Part shown: positions 8,486-15,984 of the stretch, in pieces
How the letters are laid out: each line of letters opens with the position of its first letter
Numbering within the stretch: position 1 is the stretch's first letter
NCBI GenBank assembly: GCA_963663775.1
Contig: OY760624.1
Span: 930,001-994,000, forward strand
Source: G963663775 sp963663775
GTDB lineage: Bacteria > Bacillota > Clostridia > Oscillospirales > Butyricicoccaceae
Reading direction: 5' to 3'
Length of the DNA: 64,000 nucleotides
Position numbers and translations under genes: made by a program
Notes under the pieces: generated by a model
The model's database searches: none
What the model saw: the letters and a program-made list of their open reading frames with translations, nothing else
What the model was told of the DNA's origin: nothing

Positions 8486-9862
8486 TTATGCCTTGTTGCG
8501 GGTCGGGTGTAGGATGTCCTCAAGGACTTCTGCCGCCACTGCATCGGCGGTCTGGATGGCGTGGGCATAGATTTTATTGGTGGTGTTTGCGTCCGAGTGT
8601 CCAAGCCGAGAAGCCACCGCCTGCACGTTCGTGCCTGCCGCAATCAAGAGCGTGGCGTTGGTGTGGCGCAGGCTGTGCACATGAATCGGCGGTAAGTCGG
8701 TTTTGTCGATAAACTCCCGAAACCAACTGGTGATTGTGTCGGGGTGGATGGGTTCGCCGTTCCAAGTCGTAAACAAGCGGTCGTGGTCATGCCATTGGTC
8801 ACCCAGCTTCAACCGCTCTTGTAGCTGCCATGTGCGATAGGGGCGCAGCAGGGCGAGGGCAGACGGGGAAATTTTGATAGCACGGCTCGAACTTCTGTTT
8901 TTGGTTTCATCACAAAACACGCCGAGGTGCGGCAGATACTGCGAGGTGCGGCGAATCTGCATGACGGACTTTTCAAAGTCAATATCTTTCCATTCCAAGC
9001 CGAGCAGTTCCCCACGCCGCATCCCCGTATATAGCAGCAGCTGAATGGCTGTGCGGTACTGGATGGGCGCAGACTGCAACAGGTCGAGCAGTTCGGCGGT
9101 TTGGTATTCGTCCAGATATGCCGACTGCTGGGGCTTATGGCGTGGCAGCTCTACCCGCTCGCAGGGATTGGAAAAAATGATTTGCTGTTTGACCGCATTG
9201 CCTAGCATAGACGATATGACACAGTGGCACTTGCGGACGCTTGCAGGCTCTAGGGTATGGGTTTCCTTTTTGGCAATAAACACTTCTTCGAGCGGGAGCT
9301 CTAGCGCATCAGCAATGGCATGGGCGGTCTTAACGGTTACCCCATTGCCGTTTGCGGCACTGCTGACGGTACGCTCTCCCAAGCCTGTCCGCTTGGCAAA
9401 GGCGGCAAATGACCCCAGTGCCCGTATCAGCACCTTGAGGTCTACAGCGGCGATATACTTCACATCACGGCGCACGCCCTTTTCCTGCAAATTGTGATAG
9501 AACTCCGCAAGGTAGTGCGGTTGCAGCTTTTCTAAACGTACGTGCCCAATGGCGGCGTTAATGAGCGGCATAAAGCCCCGATAGCCTGCAATGGTGCGGG
9601 GACGCAGACGGATTTCTGCATATTCTTTAAACCACCGTTCGGCAAAGTCTGCAAAGCGAATTGACCCATCCAGCACTTGCCCCGTACGGCAGCGTTCTTC
9701 AAACAAGACCTTTTGCCGTTCCAGTTCCTTTTGCACTTGCTTTTCGGTCATGTTCGGCTCTGGCTTCCATGTGAGCGTGTGCTCTATCTGCTTGCCTGTG
9801 ATGTCATACCCGCAGGATACCCGAATATTATAGCTATTCCCCCGCTTTCTGACGGTTGCCAT
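8486..9862 (-). CDS. int: Tyrosine integrase with an internal helix-turn-helix insertion
   Basis: A 458-residue site-specific recombinase that would insert and excise the element at tRNA-Thr. The N-terminal arm-binding domain (MATVRKRGNSYNIRVSCGYD) and core-binding region are followed by a catalytic domain with GMRRGELLGLEW (first Arg), HVHSLRHTNAT (His-x-x-Arg), LGHSD and the C-terminal IYAH with the nucleophilic Tyr. Between about residues 150 and 210 lies an added segment, VLIRALGSFAAFAKRTGLG to ALELPLEEVF, that looks like an XRE-type helix-turn-helix splitting the core-binding domain. The start at 9862 has AGGAGG eight bases upstream. The gene reads towards attL, as is usual for integrases. 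Confidence 0.93.
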   Translation of the reverse strand: MATVRKRGNSYNIRVSCGYDITGKQIEHTLTWKPEPNMTEKQVQKELERQKVLFEERCRTGQVLDGSIRFADFAERWFKEYAEIRLRPRTIAGYRGFMPLINAAIGHVRLEKLQPHYLAEFYHNLQEKGVRRDVKYIAAVDLKVLIRALGSFAAFAKRTGLGERTVSSAANGNGVTVKTAHAIADALELPLEEVFIAKKETHTLEPASVRKCHCVISSMLGNAVKQQIIFSNPCERVELPRHKPQQSAYLDEYQTAELLDLLQSAPIQYRTAIQLLLYTGMRRGELLGLEWKDIDFEKSVMQIRRTSQYLPHLGVFCDETKNRSSSRAIKISPSALALLRPYRTWQLQERLKLGDQWHDHDRLFTTWNGEPIHPDTITSWFREFIDKTDLPPIHVHSLRHTNATLLIAAGTNVQAVASRLGHSDANTTNKIYAHAIQTADAVAAEVLEDILHPTRNKA

Positions 9863-9926
9863 ATGCGCCACCTCCTGTATACGATGAATCCCGCTAGGTA
9901 CAACACCGAGCGGGATTTTTCTGTTT

Positions 9927-10490
9927 TTATGCAAACACTTTGACGAGTTCAATAAAGCACTGCTGTATGGATTCCACCTTTGCCACCTCTTCGGCAGTGT
10001 ATACGGCGTGTGTCTGGTAGATGCCGTCCTGCAATAGGAACACCTGCACGGTTTGTTCCTGTGGGCTGACAATCCAGTATTCGGGCACGCCTGCACGCTG
10101 ATAGGTGTTCAGCTTGACGAGCCTATCCGCCTTTGCCGTTGAGGGCGAAAGCACTTCCATGACCACGGTCGGCGCACCGAAGCAATATTGCTCCCGCAGC
10201 TGGTCGGGGTCACAAATGACCGTAATGTCCGGCACAAGCACGGTGGGCACATCGTCCGCCGTCTGCTTCTGGCTGTTCGGCAATAACACTTCAATTTCCG
10301 CAAAGGCTTTGCAGGGCTTGCCCTCTAGGAAGTTGCGCAGCTGCTGTAATATTGCACCCTCCACGGCTTGATGGGCGATGGACGGGCGTGCCTGCAAGAC
10401 GGGCACACCGTCAAAGAGTTCATAGCGTTCTACCGTATCCCAAGCGCAATAGTCCGCATAGGTGCAATGGTCTTGTTTGGGTAAAGGCAT
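9927..10490 (-). CDS. Uma2-family (DUF820) restriction-endonuclease-fold protein
   Basis: The 187-residue protein matches the Uma2 family: TYADYCAWDTVERYELFDGVPVL at the start, then PDITVICD and VMEVLSPSTAKADRLVKLNTYQRAGVPEYWIV. The Asp and Glu of these two blocks and the following Lys fit a PD-(D/E)xK nuclease-like core. The biological role of the family is not settled. Here it lies between integrase and repressor in the same orientation, so it is a cargo or accessory gene of the element. AAGGAG precedes the ATG. Confidence 0.85.
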   Translation of the reverse strand: MPLPKQDHCTYADYCAWDTVERYELFDGVPVLQARPSIAHQAVEGAILQQLRNFLEGKPCKAFAEIEVLLPNSQKQTADDVPTVLVPDITVICDPDQLREQYCFGAPTVVMEVLSPSTAKADRLVKLNTYQRAGVPEYWIVSPQEQTVQVFLLQDGIYQTHAVYTAEEVAKVESIQQCFIELVKVFA

Positions 10491-10524
10491 GGGGGACGCT
10501 CCTTTCTCACGTTAATTTGTCAAA

Positions 10525-11172
10525 TTACTTTGCATCAACTTCGCCATACTTCCCTAAAATTGCATCAACCGCTGTACGGTCGGCAGGGGCAGCACGCCTA
10601 TAGTTTTTGATAAGCTTTTGCTCTTCTTCTGTTACATTTACATTTTCTGAATCGCTATTGTGCATTGAGCAATCAGAATAATTGAAAGTATTAACACTAA
10701 ATTGCGGCAATTCTTTCAGCAAAGGATATAACGTAATTGAAAGGTCTTTTTTCTGACCCGAAATATCAATTTTAGCAAGCATTACTTTTAACAATTCGAC
10801 CAAAGCATGTGCATCATCTTTTGCAATAGTAAACACTTTTGAAAGAGTTTCATTCTCCCCATAAAAATCAAGCAATGTTTTAAATACTATATCAACACGT
10901 TCCTTAAACTGCTCTGCATCGCTCCCGCAGGACATGGATAACGGTTTATCTATTCCAATGGTCGAGTCAATCGAAATATTATATATCTCACAAAGTTTAG
11001 CCAATGTATCAAGGCTAACCCGTGTTCGACCAGTTTCGAAGCTACTGACTTTTTGATTAGTAGAATGAATCATTTGAGCCACTTCTTCTTGACTTAATTG
11101 CGCATTTTCACGTGCTTTTCGAAGCTTTTTCCCAACTTCTTTATAGTAATTTTCCTCTTCAATATCATACAT
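10525..11172 (-). CDS. XRE-family repressor-like regulator
   Basis: The 215-residue protein has an N-terminal lambda-repressor-like helix-turn-helix (residues about 10-70: LRKARENAQLSQEEVAQMI, VSSFETGRTRVSLDTLAKLCEIY). A long C-terminal part of unknown fold follows, with no LexA-type Ser-Lys protease signature that I can see. It is transcribed divergently from a Cro-like small regulator across a 164-bp region with a good promoter on each strand, as in temperate phage and ICE switches. It likely keeps the element quiescent. Confidence 0.85.
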   Translation of the reverse strand: MYDIEEENYYKEVGKKLRKARENAQLSQEEVAQMIHSTNQKVSSFETGRTRVSLDTLAKLCEIYNISIDSTIGIDKPLSMSCGSDAEQFKERVDIVFKTLLDFYGENETLSKVFTIAKDDAHALVELLKVMLAKIDISGQKKDLSITLYPLLKELPQFSVNTFNYSDCSMHNSDSENVNVTEEEQKLIKNYRRAAPADRTAVDAILGKYGEVDAK

Positions 11173-11209
11173 GAATTAACCACCCCCGCTATTAAGTAGT
11201 GTACCAATT

Positions 11210-11237
11210 ATTTTATCATGATTTGCGAAATTGTCAA
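11210..11237 (-). promoter_or_regulatory. Promoter of the XRE repressor
   Basis: On the minus strand TTGACA (11232-11237) and TAAAAT (11210-11215) are separated by 16 bases, 38 bases before the repressor start. Confidence 0.6.
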
Positions 11238-11245
11238 CAAAGTCC

Positions 11246-11318
11246 CCAACAAAATCAAGAACTTAATATTGACATACAACATATTCAAGGATATAATAGG
11301 TTGTCCAACAAAATCAAG
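11246..11318 (+). promoter_or_regulatory. Consensus promoter flanked by a duplicated 14-bp site
   Basis: TTGACA (11269-11274), a 17-base spacer and TATAAT (11292-11297) give a perfect sigma-A promoter for the rightward genes. CCAACAAAATCAAG occurs twice, at 11246-11259 and 11305-11318, bracketing the promoter; the second copy runs into the ribosome site. Such flanking copies are good candidates for repressor or Cro operators. Confidence 0.7.
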
Positions 11319-11336
11319 GAGAAAGGTGTAGATGCT

Positions 11337-11567
11337 ATGAAATCGTACGAGTTAAATTTTAAATATGGATTAAAAGCATATATCACAGATAAATATATCA
11401 AGCATACAGCTCTTGCAAAAAAAGCAACCATCAAAGCAGATGTATTTTCAAAGATTCTTAATACACGACGTGGTATCTCCGTAGAAGAAGCTATGAAAAT
11501 ATGCGTTGCATTAGGTGTAACAATCGAAGATATTATAAACTATTTTCCAGATAAAACAAGCGTATAA
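11337..11567 (+). CDS. Small Cro/XRE-like DNA-binding protein
   Basis: A 76-residue protein made almost entirely of one helix-turn-helix: ITDKYIKHTALAKKATIKA, then FSKILNTRRGISVEEAMKI and ALGVTIEDIINYF. It is the first gene of the rightward operon, opposite the XRE repressor, and so is placed like Cro. I chose the ATG at 11337 because AAGGAG lies 12 bases before it, whereas the frame open further upstream crosses the promoter. Confidence 0.8.
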   Translation: MKSYELNFKYGLKAYITDKYIKHTALAKKATIKADVFSKILNTRRGISVEEAMKICVALGVTIEDIINYFPDKTSV

Positions 11568-11610
11568 CTCACCCCATCGAGCGGGAACGACAGCAAAGGA
11601 GTGAACCACT

Positions 11611-11859
11611 ATGGCACTGCCCAGAGTACGAACAGCCAGACAAGCCGCCGAAGAATTGAAGCGACTTGACCCCGAAACAAAGCTGTGCGAACGACACATA
11701 AGATTTTTGATGCAGAGCGGACAAGTCCCCACCATCCACGCAGGGAAGCGGTTATTTATCAATCTTGATATTCTTCTGGACTATCTCGAAAGTGACCAAC
11801 TGCAAACCCTGTCCGAACCCGCACCCACCACCTACGGCATCCGCCGCATTGCAGAGTGA
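11611..11859 (+). CDS. xis: Excisionase-like helix-turn-helix protein
   Basis: An 82-residue protein of the winged-helix (MerR/HTH_17) type: an N-terminal RTARQAAEELKRLD, then CERHIRFLMQSGQVPTIHAGKRLFINLDILLDYL, where the AGKRLFINLD wing is typical of recombination directionality factors. It lies 43 bases after the Cro-like gene. Excisionase is the likeliest role but a simple transcription factor is possible. AAGGAG is nine bases before the ATG. Confidence 0.65.
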   Translation: MALPRVRTARQAAEELKRLDPETKLCERHIRFLMQSGQVPTIHAGKRLFINLDILLDYLESDQLQTLSEPAPTTYGIRRIAE

Positions 11860-12013
11860 TGCCCCTATGCACCGACAGACAAAAGAAAAAGAACCCGCCC
11901 AATGCCGACCAAAGCAAGCGAGTTCATTTCTTACACAACACCCAGAACGGGCGAATCTTTACGTTTAGTATAGCACGCCCGTTCGTGATTGACAAGAGAA
12001 AGAGATAGACAAC

Positions 12014-12586
12014 ATGAATCCATTCTATACCGATACCCCGTATACATACAGCACCACGCTTGACGGTGTGCCTTTGACCGCAAAAACCTATTATCCCAAC
12101 ATTGCGACAGAGTTTGAAGCGAATGCCATCCCCCTGTGCGACCTTGCGAGAAAGGCAGACATGACCCCCGAACAGCTACGGGCAGTGCTGTTTTTCGGCG
12201 CACGGTTGAAAGGGGATGCCTTTATTAAGATTTGCATGACACTGAACTGCAAGTGCGGGTACATGATGCAGCGTGAACCGAACGAGCTCACGCCACACAC
12301 CAACAGCTACGGCAAGAAGCTCCACCGCCTACACACGGCATATGAACGCCTTTGGGCGCAGGGACTGCCGATGGATGGAACAAATCGGCGCATGCTTCGC
12401 CGTGTGAAAGCCGTGCTTACCTTGATGGAAGCGGGGCAACTGCTCCACGCCGCACAGTGGCGGCATGCTATGCAAAACTTGCGATTCGCCCGTGAAATGG
12501 TCTTTGTGCTTGCTGCACGGTCGGACGATTGGACACGGCTGACCCCCAACGCCATCCGAGCACTGCGGGTATCGGAAAAGCTGTAA
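12014..12586 (+). CDS. Element protein of unknown function
   Basis: The 190-residue protein is not one I recognise. Residues about 35-80 (IPLCDLARKADMTPEQLRAVLFFGARLKGDAF) read like a small helix-turn-helix of the XRE type, followed by a Cys pair in LNCKCGYM. The remainder is helical and basic (YGKKLHRLHTAYERLW, RRMLRRVKAVLTLMEAGQL). It could be a replication- or regulation-related DNA-binding protein of the element. The ribosome site is weak. The gap before it (11860-12013) holds an inverted repeat of CGGGCG about positions 11947 to 11984. Confidence 0.55.
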   Translation: MNPFYTDTPYTYSTTLDGVPLTAKTYYPNIATEFEANAIPLCDLARKADMTPEQLRAVLFFGARLKGDAFIKICMTLNCKCGYMMQREPNELTPHTNSYGKKLHRLHTAYERLWAQGLPMDGTNRRMLRRVKAVLTLMEAGQLLHAAQWRHAMQNLRFAREMVFVLAARSDDWTRLTPNAIRALRVSEKL

Positions 12587-12589
12587 AAT

Positions 12590-12603
12590 CCCAAGCGCTT
12601 GGG
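12590..12603. repeat. Perfect 14-bp palindrome CCCAAGCGCTTGGG
   Basis: A 14-bp perfect palindrome lies just after the preceding stop codon. Related palindromes occur at 14815-14830 and 15165-15180 in the same element, so it is a repeated motif rather than a chance hairpin. Confidence 0.6.
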
Positions 12604-12748
12604 CATGATACCTAACCCTTGCAGTACACTAAGCACGCTTTTGGGCTTCCGCAGGAAGCGGAGCGGGTGCACCAAGTACCACCCAACGAGCGGGAGCACA
12701 TCTATATCCCGCTCGTTCGACTATGACAGCATGGAGGTTTTGAAACGC

Positions 12749-13132
12749 ATGACGATAACACGGGAAACCTTAAAACAATATGACCATCTGGCGAAAGAAT
12801 TGACGGAACAGCGCACCCGCATCTGTCAGCTGGAACGCCATGCCGCCATAGAGCCGCAGCTATGCAGCTCTGACGAGCTTGACAAGCAGAAAACGGAGCT
12901 TGCACAACTGGAAACGATGGTTGTGCAGCAACGCACGGCAATTGAACAGTTTATTAAACAGATTCCCGACAGTATCGCACGGAGGGCAATGCGTATGCGC
13001 TATGTTGACCGCAAGACATGGTTGAGCATTGCCCTATCGCTTGGGTATTCTGACGAAAGCAGCGCAAGAATGCTGTGTGAGCGGCAAATGGCACGCCAAC
13101 GCAGGGCAGGACATGAACCAAAGGAGAATTAA
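12749..13132 (+). CDS. Phage-type small protein with a sigma-region-4-like C-terminus
   Basis: About 127 residues (133 if the ATG at 12731 is used). The N-terminal half is a coiled coil (LKQYDHLAKELTEQRTRICQLERH, then DELDKQKTELAQLETMVVQQRTAIEQFI). The C-terminal half IPDSIARRAMRMRYVDRKTWLSIA and LGYSDESSARMLCERQ resembles the helix-turn-helix of DUF1492/ArpU-like phage regulators. GGAGG at 12733-12737 lies 11 bases before the chosen start. It ends two bases before the next gene, so both are in one operon. Confidence 0.6.
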   Translation: MTITRETLKQYDHLAKELTEQRTRICQLERHAAIEPQLCSSDELDKQKTELAQLETMVVQQRTAIEQFIKQIPDSIARRAMRMRYVDRKTWLSIALSLGYSDESSARMLCERQMARQRRAGHEPKEN

Positions 13133-13134
13133 AA

Positions 13135-13374
13135 ATGTATTATGACACGCTAGACATTGAAGATTTATATAACCTCACGGATGAAGAAATTGACGCACAT
13201 TTAGCCGCTCTGGACTGCGTACGGGTGAACTGTACTGCATGTGGCGCATCCCTTTCCCTAGATGATTGTGTTGTAACTCAAAAGGGCGAACCCTATTGCA
13301 GAGAATGCTATAAAACACACGTTGACCCAAAGCATCACGTGCGTGACCACTGGCGCAACTGGAAAATACGTTGA
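13135..13374 (+). CDS. Small Cys-rich (zinc-binding) protein
   Basis: A 79-residue protein. An acidic N-terminus (YDTLDIEDLYNLTDEEIDAHLAAL) precedes CTACGASLSLDDC and PYCRECYKTHVDPKHHV. The two CxxC pairs, with a further Cys and several His residues, suggest a LIM/zinc-ribbon-like metal site. Its role in the element is unknown. AAAGGAG lies ten bases upstream of the ATG, and a Rep gene follows 23 bases later. Confidence 0.65.
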   Translation: MYYDTLDIEDLYNLTDEEIDAHLAALDCVRVNCTACGASLSLDDCVVTQKGEPYCRECYKTHVDPKHHVRDHWRNWKIR

Positions 13375-13397
13375 CCGATTAAGGAGATTTGACCGCT

Positions 13398-14231
13398 ATG
13401 CAGATTAGAAAACAGCAGGCAAACGCACAGCATTTTTGCTTGACGCAGTTTTCGGCGAGTGTTATGACCCGCCAAACCCCTGCCCAACGTGCGGAACGGA
13501 AGCACATCACCACCGAGGGCAAGCAAAAAATCAATTCCATGCACCGCAGAATACACTTGCAGCAGCTGATTTGCTTAAATTTTACAACGGGCAAAGATTT
13601 ATTTATCGAGCTTGACTATGCAGAAGCCCACACCCCCGCAGACTGCGAAAAGCTCCTTGCCAAATTTCACCGCACCATGCGCCGCTATTTTGCAAAGTAT
13701 GGTGCGGTTTATCGTTACATATGCACCACAGAAACACACAGCAGGGACGGCGAACCCGTCCGACCGCATCACCACGCCATTGTAAGCCACATACAGGGCA
13801 CGGATATGCTTGGACTGATACAAGACCTATGGAAGTATGGCGGCGCAGATGTGCGCACCCTGCGGGAGTTTACCACGGGTTTTGAGGACACCGCTATCTA
13901 TCTGCTAAAAGAGCGCAAGCCCTGCGGCAAACGTGCCTACAGCACCAGCCGCAACCTGCGGCAGCCGAACCCGCCCATCCGCACCAAGCACAGCGAAACC
14001 GCACGTGCAGAAGTACCCCAAGGCGTGACCGCTGTGCAGCATGAAGTGCGGGAAAACGCCTTTGGACGCTATGAGATTATGACAGGCAGGATTTACGACC
14101 AGAGGGCATTTGCTCGCTATTGGAAGCAACAGCAGGCGCAGGATATTTCTGACCGATGGCGCAGGACACGCCATGCACTGCAACCCCCGCACGGGCACAC
14201 ACAAGGGCAGCACGCCCATTTAGGCTTGTAA
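13398..14231 (+). CDS. HUH-type rolling-circle replication initiator-like protein
   Basis: The 277-residue protein resembles replication-associated proteins of the G2P/ORF2 group. PVRPHHHAIVSH is an HUH metal-binding motif, preceded by an aromatic strand YRYICTTETHSRDG. Further on, FEDTAIYLLKERKPCGKRAYSTSRNL carries candidate catalytic tyrosines. Such enzymes nick one DNA strand and stay bound to the 5' end, starting rolling-circle replication or transfer. I use the ATG at 13398, 11 bases after AAGGAG; a TTG at 13389 is too close to that site. A repeat-rich noncoding block follows, the natural place for its origin. Confidence 0.78.
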   Translation: MQIRKQQANAQHFCLTQFSASVMTRQTPAQRAERKHITTEGKQKINSMHRRIHLQQLICLNFTTGKDLFIELDYAEAHTPADCEKLLAKFHRTMRRYFAKYGAVYRYICTTETHSRDGEPVRPHHHAIVSHIQGTDMLGLIQDLWKYGGADVRTLREFTTGFEDTAIYLLKERKPCGKRAYSTSRNLRQPNPPIRTKHSETARAEVPQGVTAVQHEVRENAFGRYEIMTGRIYDQRAFARYWKQQQAQDISDRWRRTRHALQPPHGHTQGQHAHLGL

Positions 14232-14481
14232 CGGGGTCTAACTAAGCGACACACGAAAAACAGGGAAAACGGCTTGCTTTGGACAGGCTGGGACAAATAG
14301 AGGGCTTCCCGTCATATGAAAAGATTTCTATGCTTGGGGCAAGGATGGACAGACACAGAAAACCGCAATCAAAGCTTTGCTTTTTGGTTTACCATGGGTT
14401 CAGCGTCTTTTTGTGCTGTCCTTTTTCTGATGATAGCGGGAAAAGCATAAATCATTCATCGAAAGCAGGAGCATGGGAAGT

Positions 14482-14524
14482 TTATCCCCTGTGCTTGGAC
14501 AAATGATGCACAGGATGTGGATAA
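14482..14524. repeat. Inverted repeat in the post-rep noncoding region
   Basis: TTATCC-C-CTGTGC and GCACAG-GATGT-GGATAA pair across a 13-base loop. It is one of several dyads in this block and could be part of a replication origin. Confidence 0.45.
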
Positions 14525-14534
14525 GGGCAAAAGA

Positions 14535-14566
14535 AAAAGCCCCGCCGAAGCGGAGCAGAGATTTTT
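14535..14566 (+). terminator. Terminator of the rep operon
   Basis: GCCCCGC and GCGGAGC pair with one mismatch around a CGAA loop, followed by ATTTTT. It lies about 300 bases after rep. Confidence 0.5.
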
Positions 14567-14572
14567 AAAAAA

Positions 14573-14640
14573 CAGGCTTGACACCAACCGCGGATAATGC
14601 CGTACAAAAATCGGCGTCCCAAGCTGCAATGTCAAGCCTG
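14573..14640. repeat. Long inverted repeat CAGGCTTGACA / TGTCAAGCCTG
   Basis: Two perfect 11-bp arms at 14573-14583 and 14630-14640 enclose 46 bases. With the neighbouring dyads this makes 14480-14640 highly structured when single-stranded, as expected of a single- or double-strand origin. Confidence 0.55.
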
Positions 14641-14814
14641 CATCCCGCAGCTTCTTTCTAGCGAGCTCCAATTGCTCGAAGCGATGGCGGCGGAATTGGG
14701 GCACGCATACAATGCTTTCGGAAAAGGGCTCCAATTGCCCAATGCAAAAGCAGATGCGTGTTTGACTACATCATAGCGCAGAGGGGCACGTCTGTCAAGG
14801 GGAACGTGTCGAAA

Positions 14815-14830
14815 CCCCAAGCGTTTGGGG
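14815..14830. repeat. Palindrome CCCCAAGCGTTTGGGG
   Basis: A 16-bp near-perfect palindrome; the one centre mismatch is GT in place of GC. It is related to the motifs at 12590 and 15165. Confidence 0.55.
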
Positions 14831-14922
14831 GCAAAAAACAGCAGACACAAGCGGGAAAGCGTCTGACGTACAAGCGTTGACTTTTCATTCCTCAAATGTG
14901 CCTGCTGTGGTTGCGCTGTCGG

Positions 14923-15041
14923 CGCGGGGCTCCTCTGGCTGTGCCTTTTTGGTACACTCCGTAAATGCCATTGACAGCGTTTCCTAAAGAAATAGGTAGG
15001 CAACGCGGGGCTCCTCCGGCTATGCCTTTGGTACACTCCGT
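14923..15041 (+). repeat. Pair of imperfect direct repeats of about 40 bp
   Basis: CGCGGGGCTCCTC, then GGCTRTGCC, a T-run and GGTACACTCCGTA occur at 14923-14961 and again at 15004-15041, 81 bases apart with few differences. Each unit has TGTGCC or TATGCC facing GGTACA, a potential small hairpin. Confidence 0.6.
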
Positions 15042-15164
15042 ACAAGCTGTGCCTGCCTAATCTTTACAATCAGTATATCTTTTATCACGGAAAATAGCAA
15101 GGGGCATTTTGCGAACTATCGCAAGTTATGCGCCGTTCATGGTTGCCCCTACTGAATCAGCCAT

Positions 15165-15180
15165 CCCTAAGCGTTCGGGG
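15165..15180. repeat. Third, imperfect copy of the AAGCG palindrome
   Basis: CCCTAAGCGTTCGGGG matches the 14815 palindrome at 14 of 16 positions and lies about 120 bases upstream of the resolvase gene. Confidence 0.45.
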
Positions 15181-15190
15181 GCGTGTTTAT

Positions 15191-15260
15191 AATGTGTTTG
15201 AAAACCTACTAAATTCTTTTCAAATATGTTTATAAATTCAATGTACATTTTCAAACATTT
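15191..15260. repeat. Possible res site of the serine resolvase
   Basis: Three copies of a motif with core TTTTCAAA lie here: inverted at about 15191-15205 (TGTTTGAAAAC), direct at 15216-15228 (CTTTTCAAATATG) and direct at 15246-15260 (CATTTTCAAACATTT). Multiple spaced, partly inverted sites directly upstream of a resolvase gene are the normal arrangement of a res region. The last copy overlaps the resolvase promoter. Confidence 0.5.
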
Positions 15261-15270
15261 ATGCTATAAT
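15242..15270 (+). promoter_or_regulatory. Promoter of the resolvase gene
   Basis: TGTACA (15242-15247) and TATAAT (15265-15270) are 17 bases apart. Overlap with the putative res motif suggests autoregulation. Confidence 0.6.
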
Positions 15271-15302
15271 AAAAACATAGAAATCAGTAAGGAGCGTTTG
15301 AT

Positions 15303-15914
15303 ATGAAAAACAAGGTTTTCGGATATGCACGAGTGAGCAGCAAAGACCAAAACGAAGCACGCCAGATGGAAGCACTTGAAGCGGCAGGCATTGCCCCACG
15401 TGATATATTTGTGGATAAGCAAAGCGGCAAGAGCTTTGACCGCCCCAAATATCAAGCCCTTATCCATACTATGCGTGAGGGGGACACGGTTGTCATTCTC
15501 TCCATTGACCGACTGGGGCGCAACTATGATGCGATTATGCAGGAGTGGCGGCGCATCACGCAGGAGCTGGGCGCAAACATCAAGGTGCTGGATATGCCCC
15601 TGCTTGACACCACGCAAAAGGGGAACAACCTTGACGGGCGTTTCGTTGCTGATTTGGTGTTGCAAATCCTGTCCTATGTGGCAGAAAAAGAACGTGAGAA
15701 TATCAAGAAACGACAGGCGCAGGGAATTGCCGTGGCAAAGGCAGAGGGAAAACGCTTTGGACGTCCGTCTATTGCCATGCCAGACGAGTTCCCCGCCGTC
15801 TATGCCGCATGGCGTGCAGGCGAATGCACCGCCAAGGCGGCTATGCAGCAGCTTGCGCTAAAGCCGAACACGTTCTATAATTTTGTGAAGCAGTACGAAA
15901 GTGCGGGAGCATAG
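15303..15914 (+). CDS. Serine recombinase (resolvase/invertase family)
   Basis: The 203-residue protein is a small resolvase. The catalytic region reads GYARVSSKDQNEARQMEAL with the nucleophilic Ser near residue 12, followed by VILSIDRLGRNYD, the helix AEKERENIKKRQAQGIAVAKAEG, and GRPSIAMPDEFPAVYAAWRAGE as the C-terminal helix-turn-helix. It may resolve multimers of the excised element or co-integrates. It is the last gene before the right end. AAGGAG is about 7 bases before the ATG. Confidence 0.93.
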   Translation: MKNKVFGYARVSSKDQNEARQMEALEAAGIAPRDIFVDKQSGKSFDRPKYQALIHTMREGDTVVILSIDRLGRNYDAIMQEWRRITQELGANIKVLDMPLLDTTQKGNNLDGRFVADLVLQILSYVAEKERENIKKRQAQGIAVAKAEGKRFGRPSIAMPDEFPAVYAAWRAGECTAKAAMQQLALKPNTFYNFVKQYESAGA

Positions 15915-15922
15915 GACAAAGC

Positions 15923-15972
15923 AAAAGAACCTTATGCAGTTCCTCGGGGGTGCGTGCATACGGTTCTTTTTA
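15923..15972 (+). terminator. Terminator of the resolvase
   Basis: AAAAGAACC-TTATGCA pairs with TGCATA-C-GGTTCTTTTT. The stem is about 14 bp with a T-run. Confidence 0.8.
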
Positions 15973-15984
15973 TCCACGGAATTT

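Larger units (their letters stand above)
14232..15302. other. 1.07-kb noncoding, repeat-rich block (candidate replication origin)
   Basis: No convincing gene is present between rep and the resolvase. The open frames here are short, Arg/Pro/Ser-rich and have no ribosome sites. The block holds the inverted repeats at 14482-14524 and 14573-14640, the palindromes CCCCAAGCGTTTGGGG (14815-14830) and CCCTAAGCGTTCGGGG (15165-15180), and a pair of imperfect direct repeats of about 40 bp (14923-14961 and 15004-15041). Its position directly after an HUH Rep gene suggests an origin region. An expressed structured RNA is the alternative. Confidence 0.5.

Noticed and set aside
14632..15045. Minus-strand frame of 137 codons in the post-rep block
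   Set aside because: The composition (Arg, Ser, Pro, His-rich) and the lack of a ribosome site indicate a chance frame across repeats.
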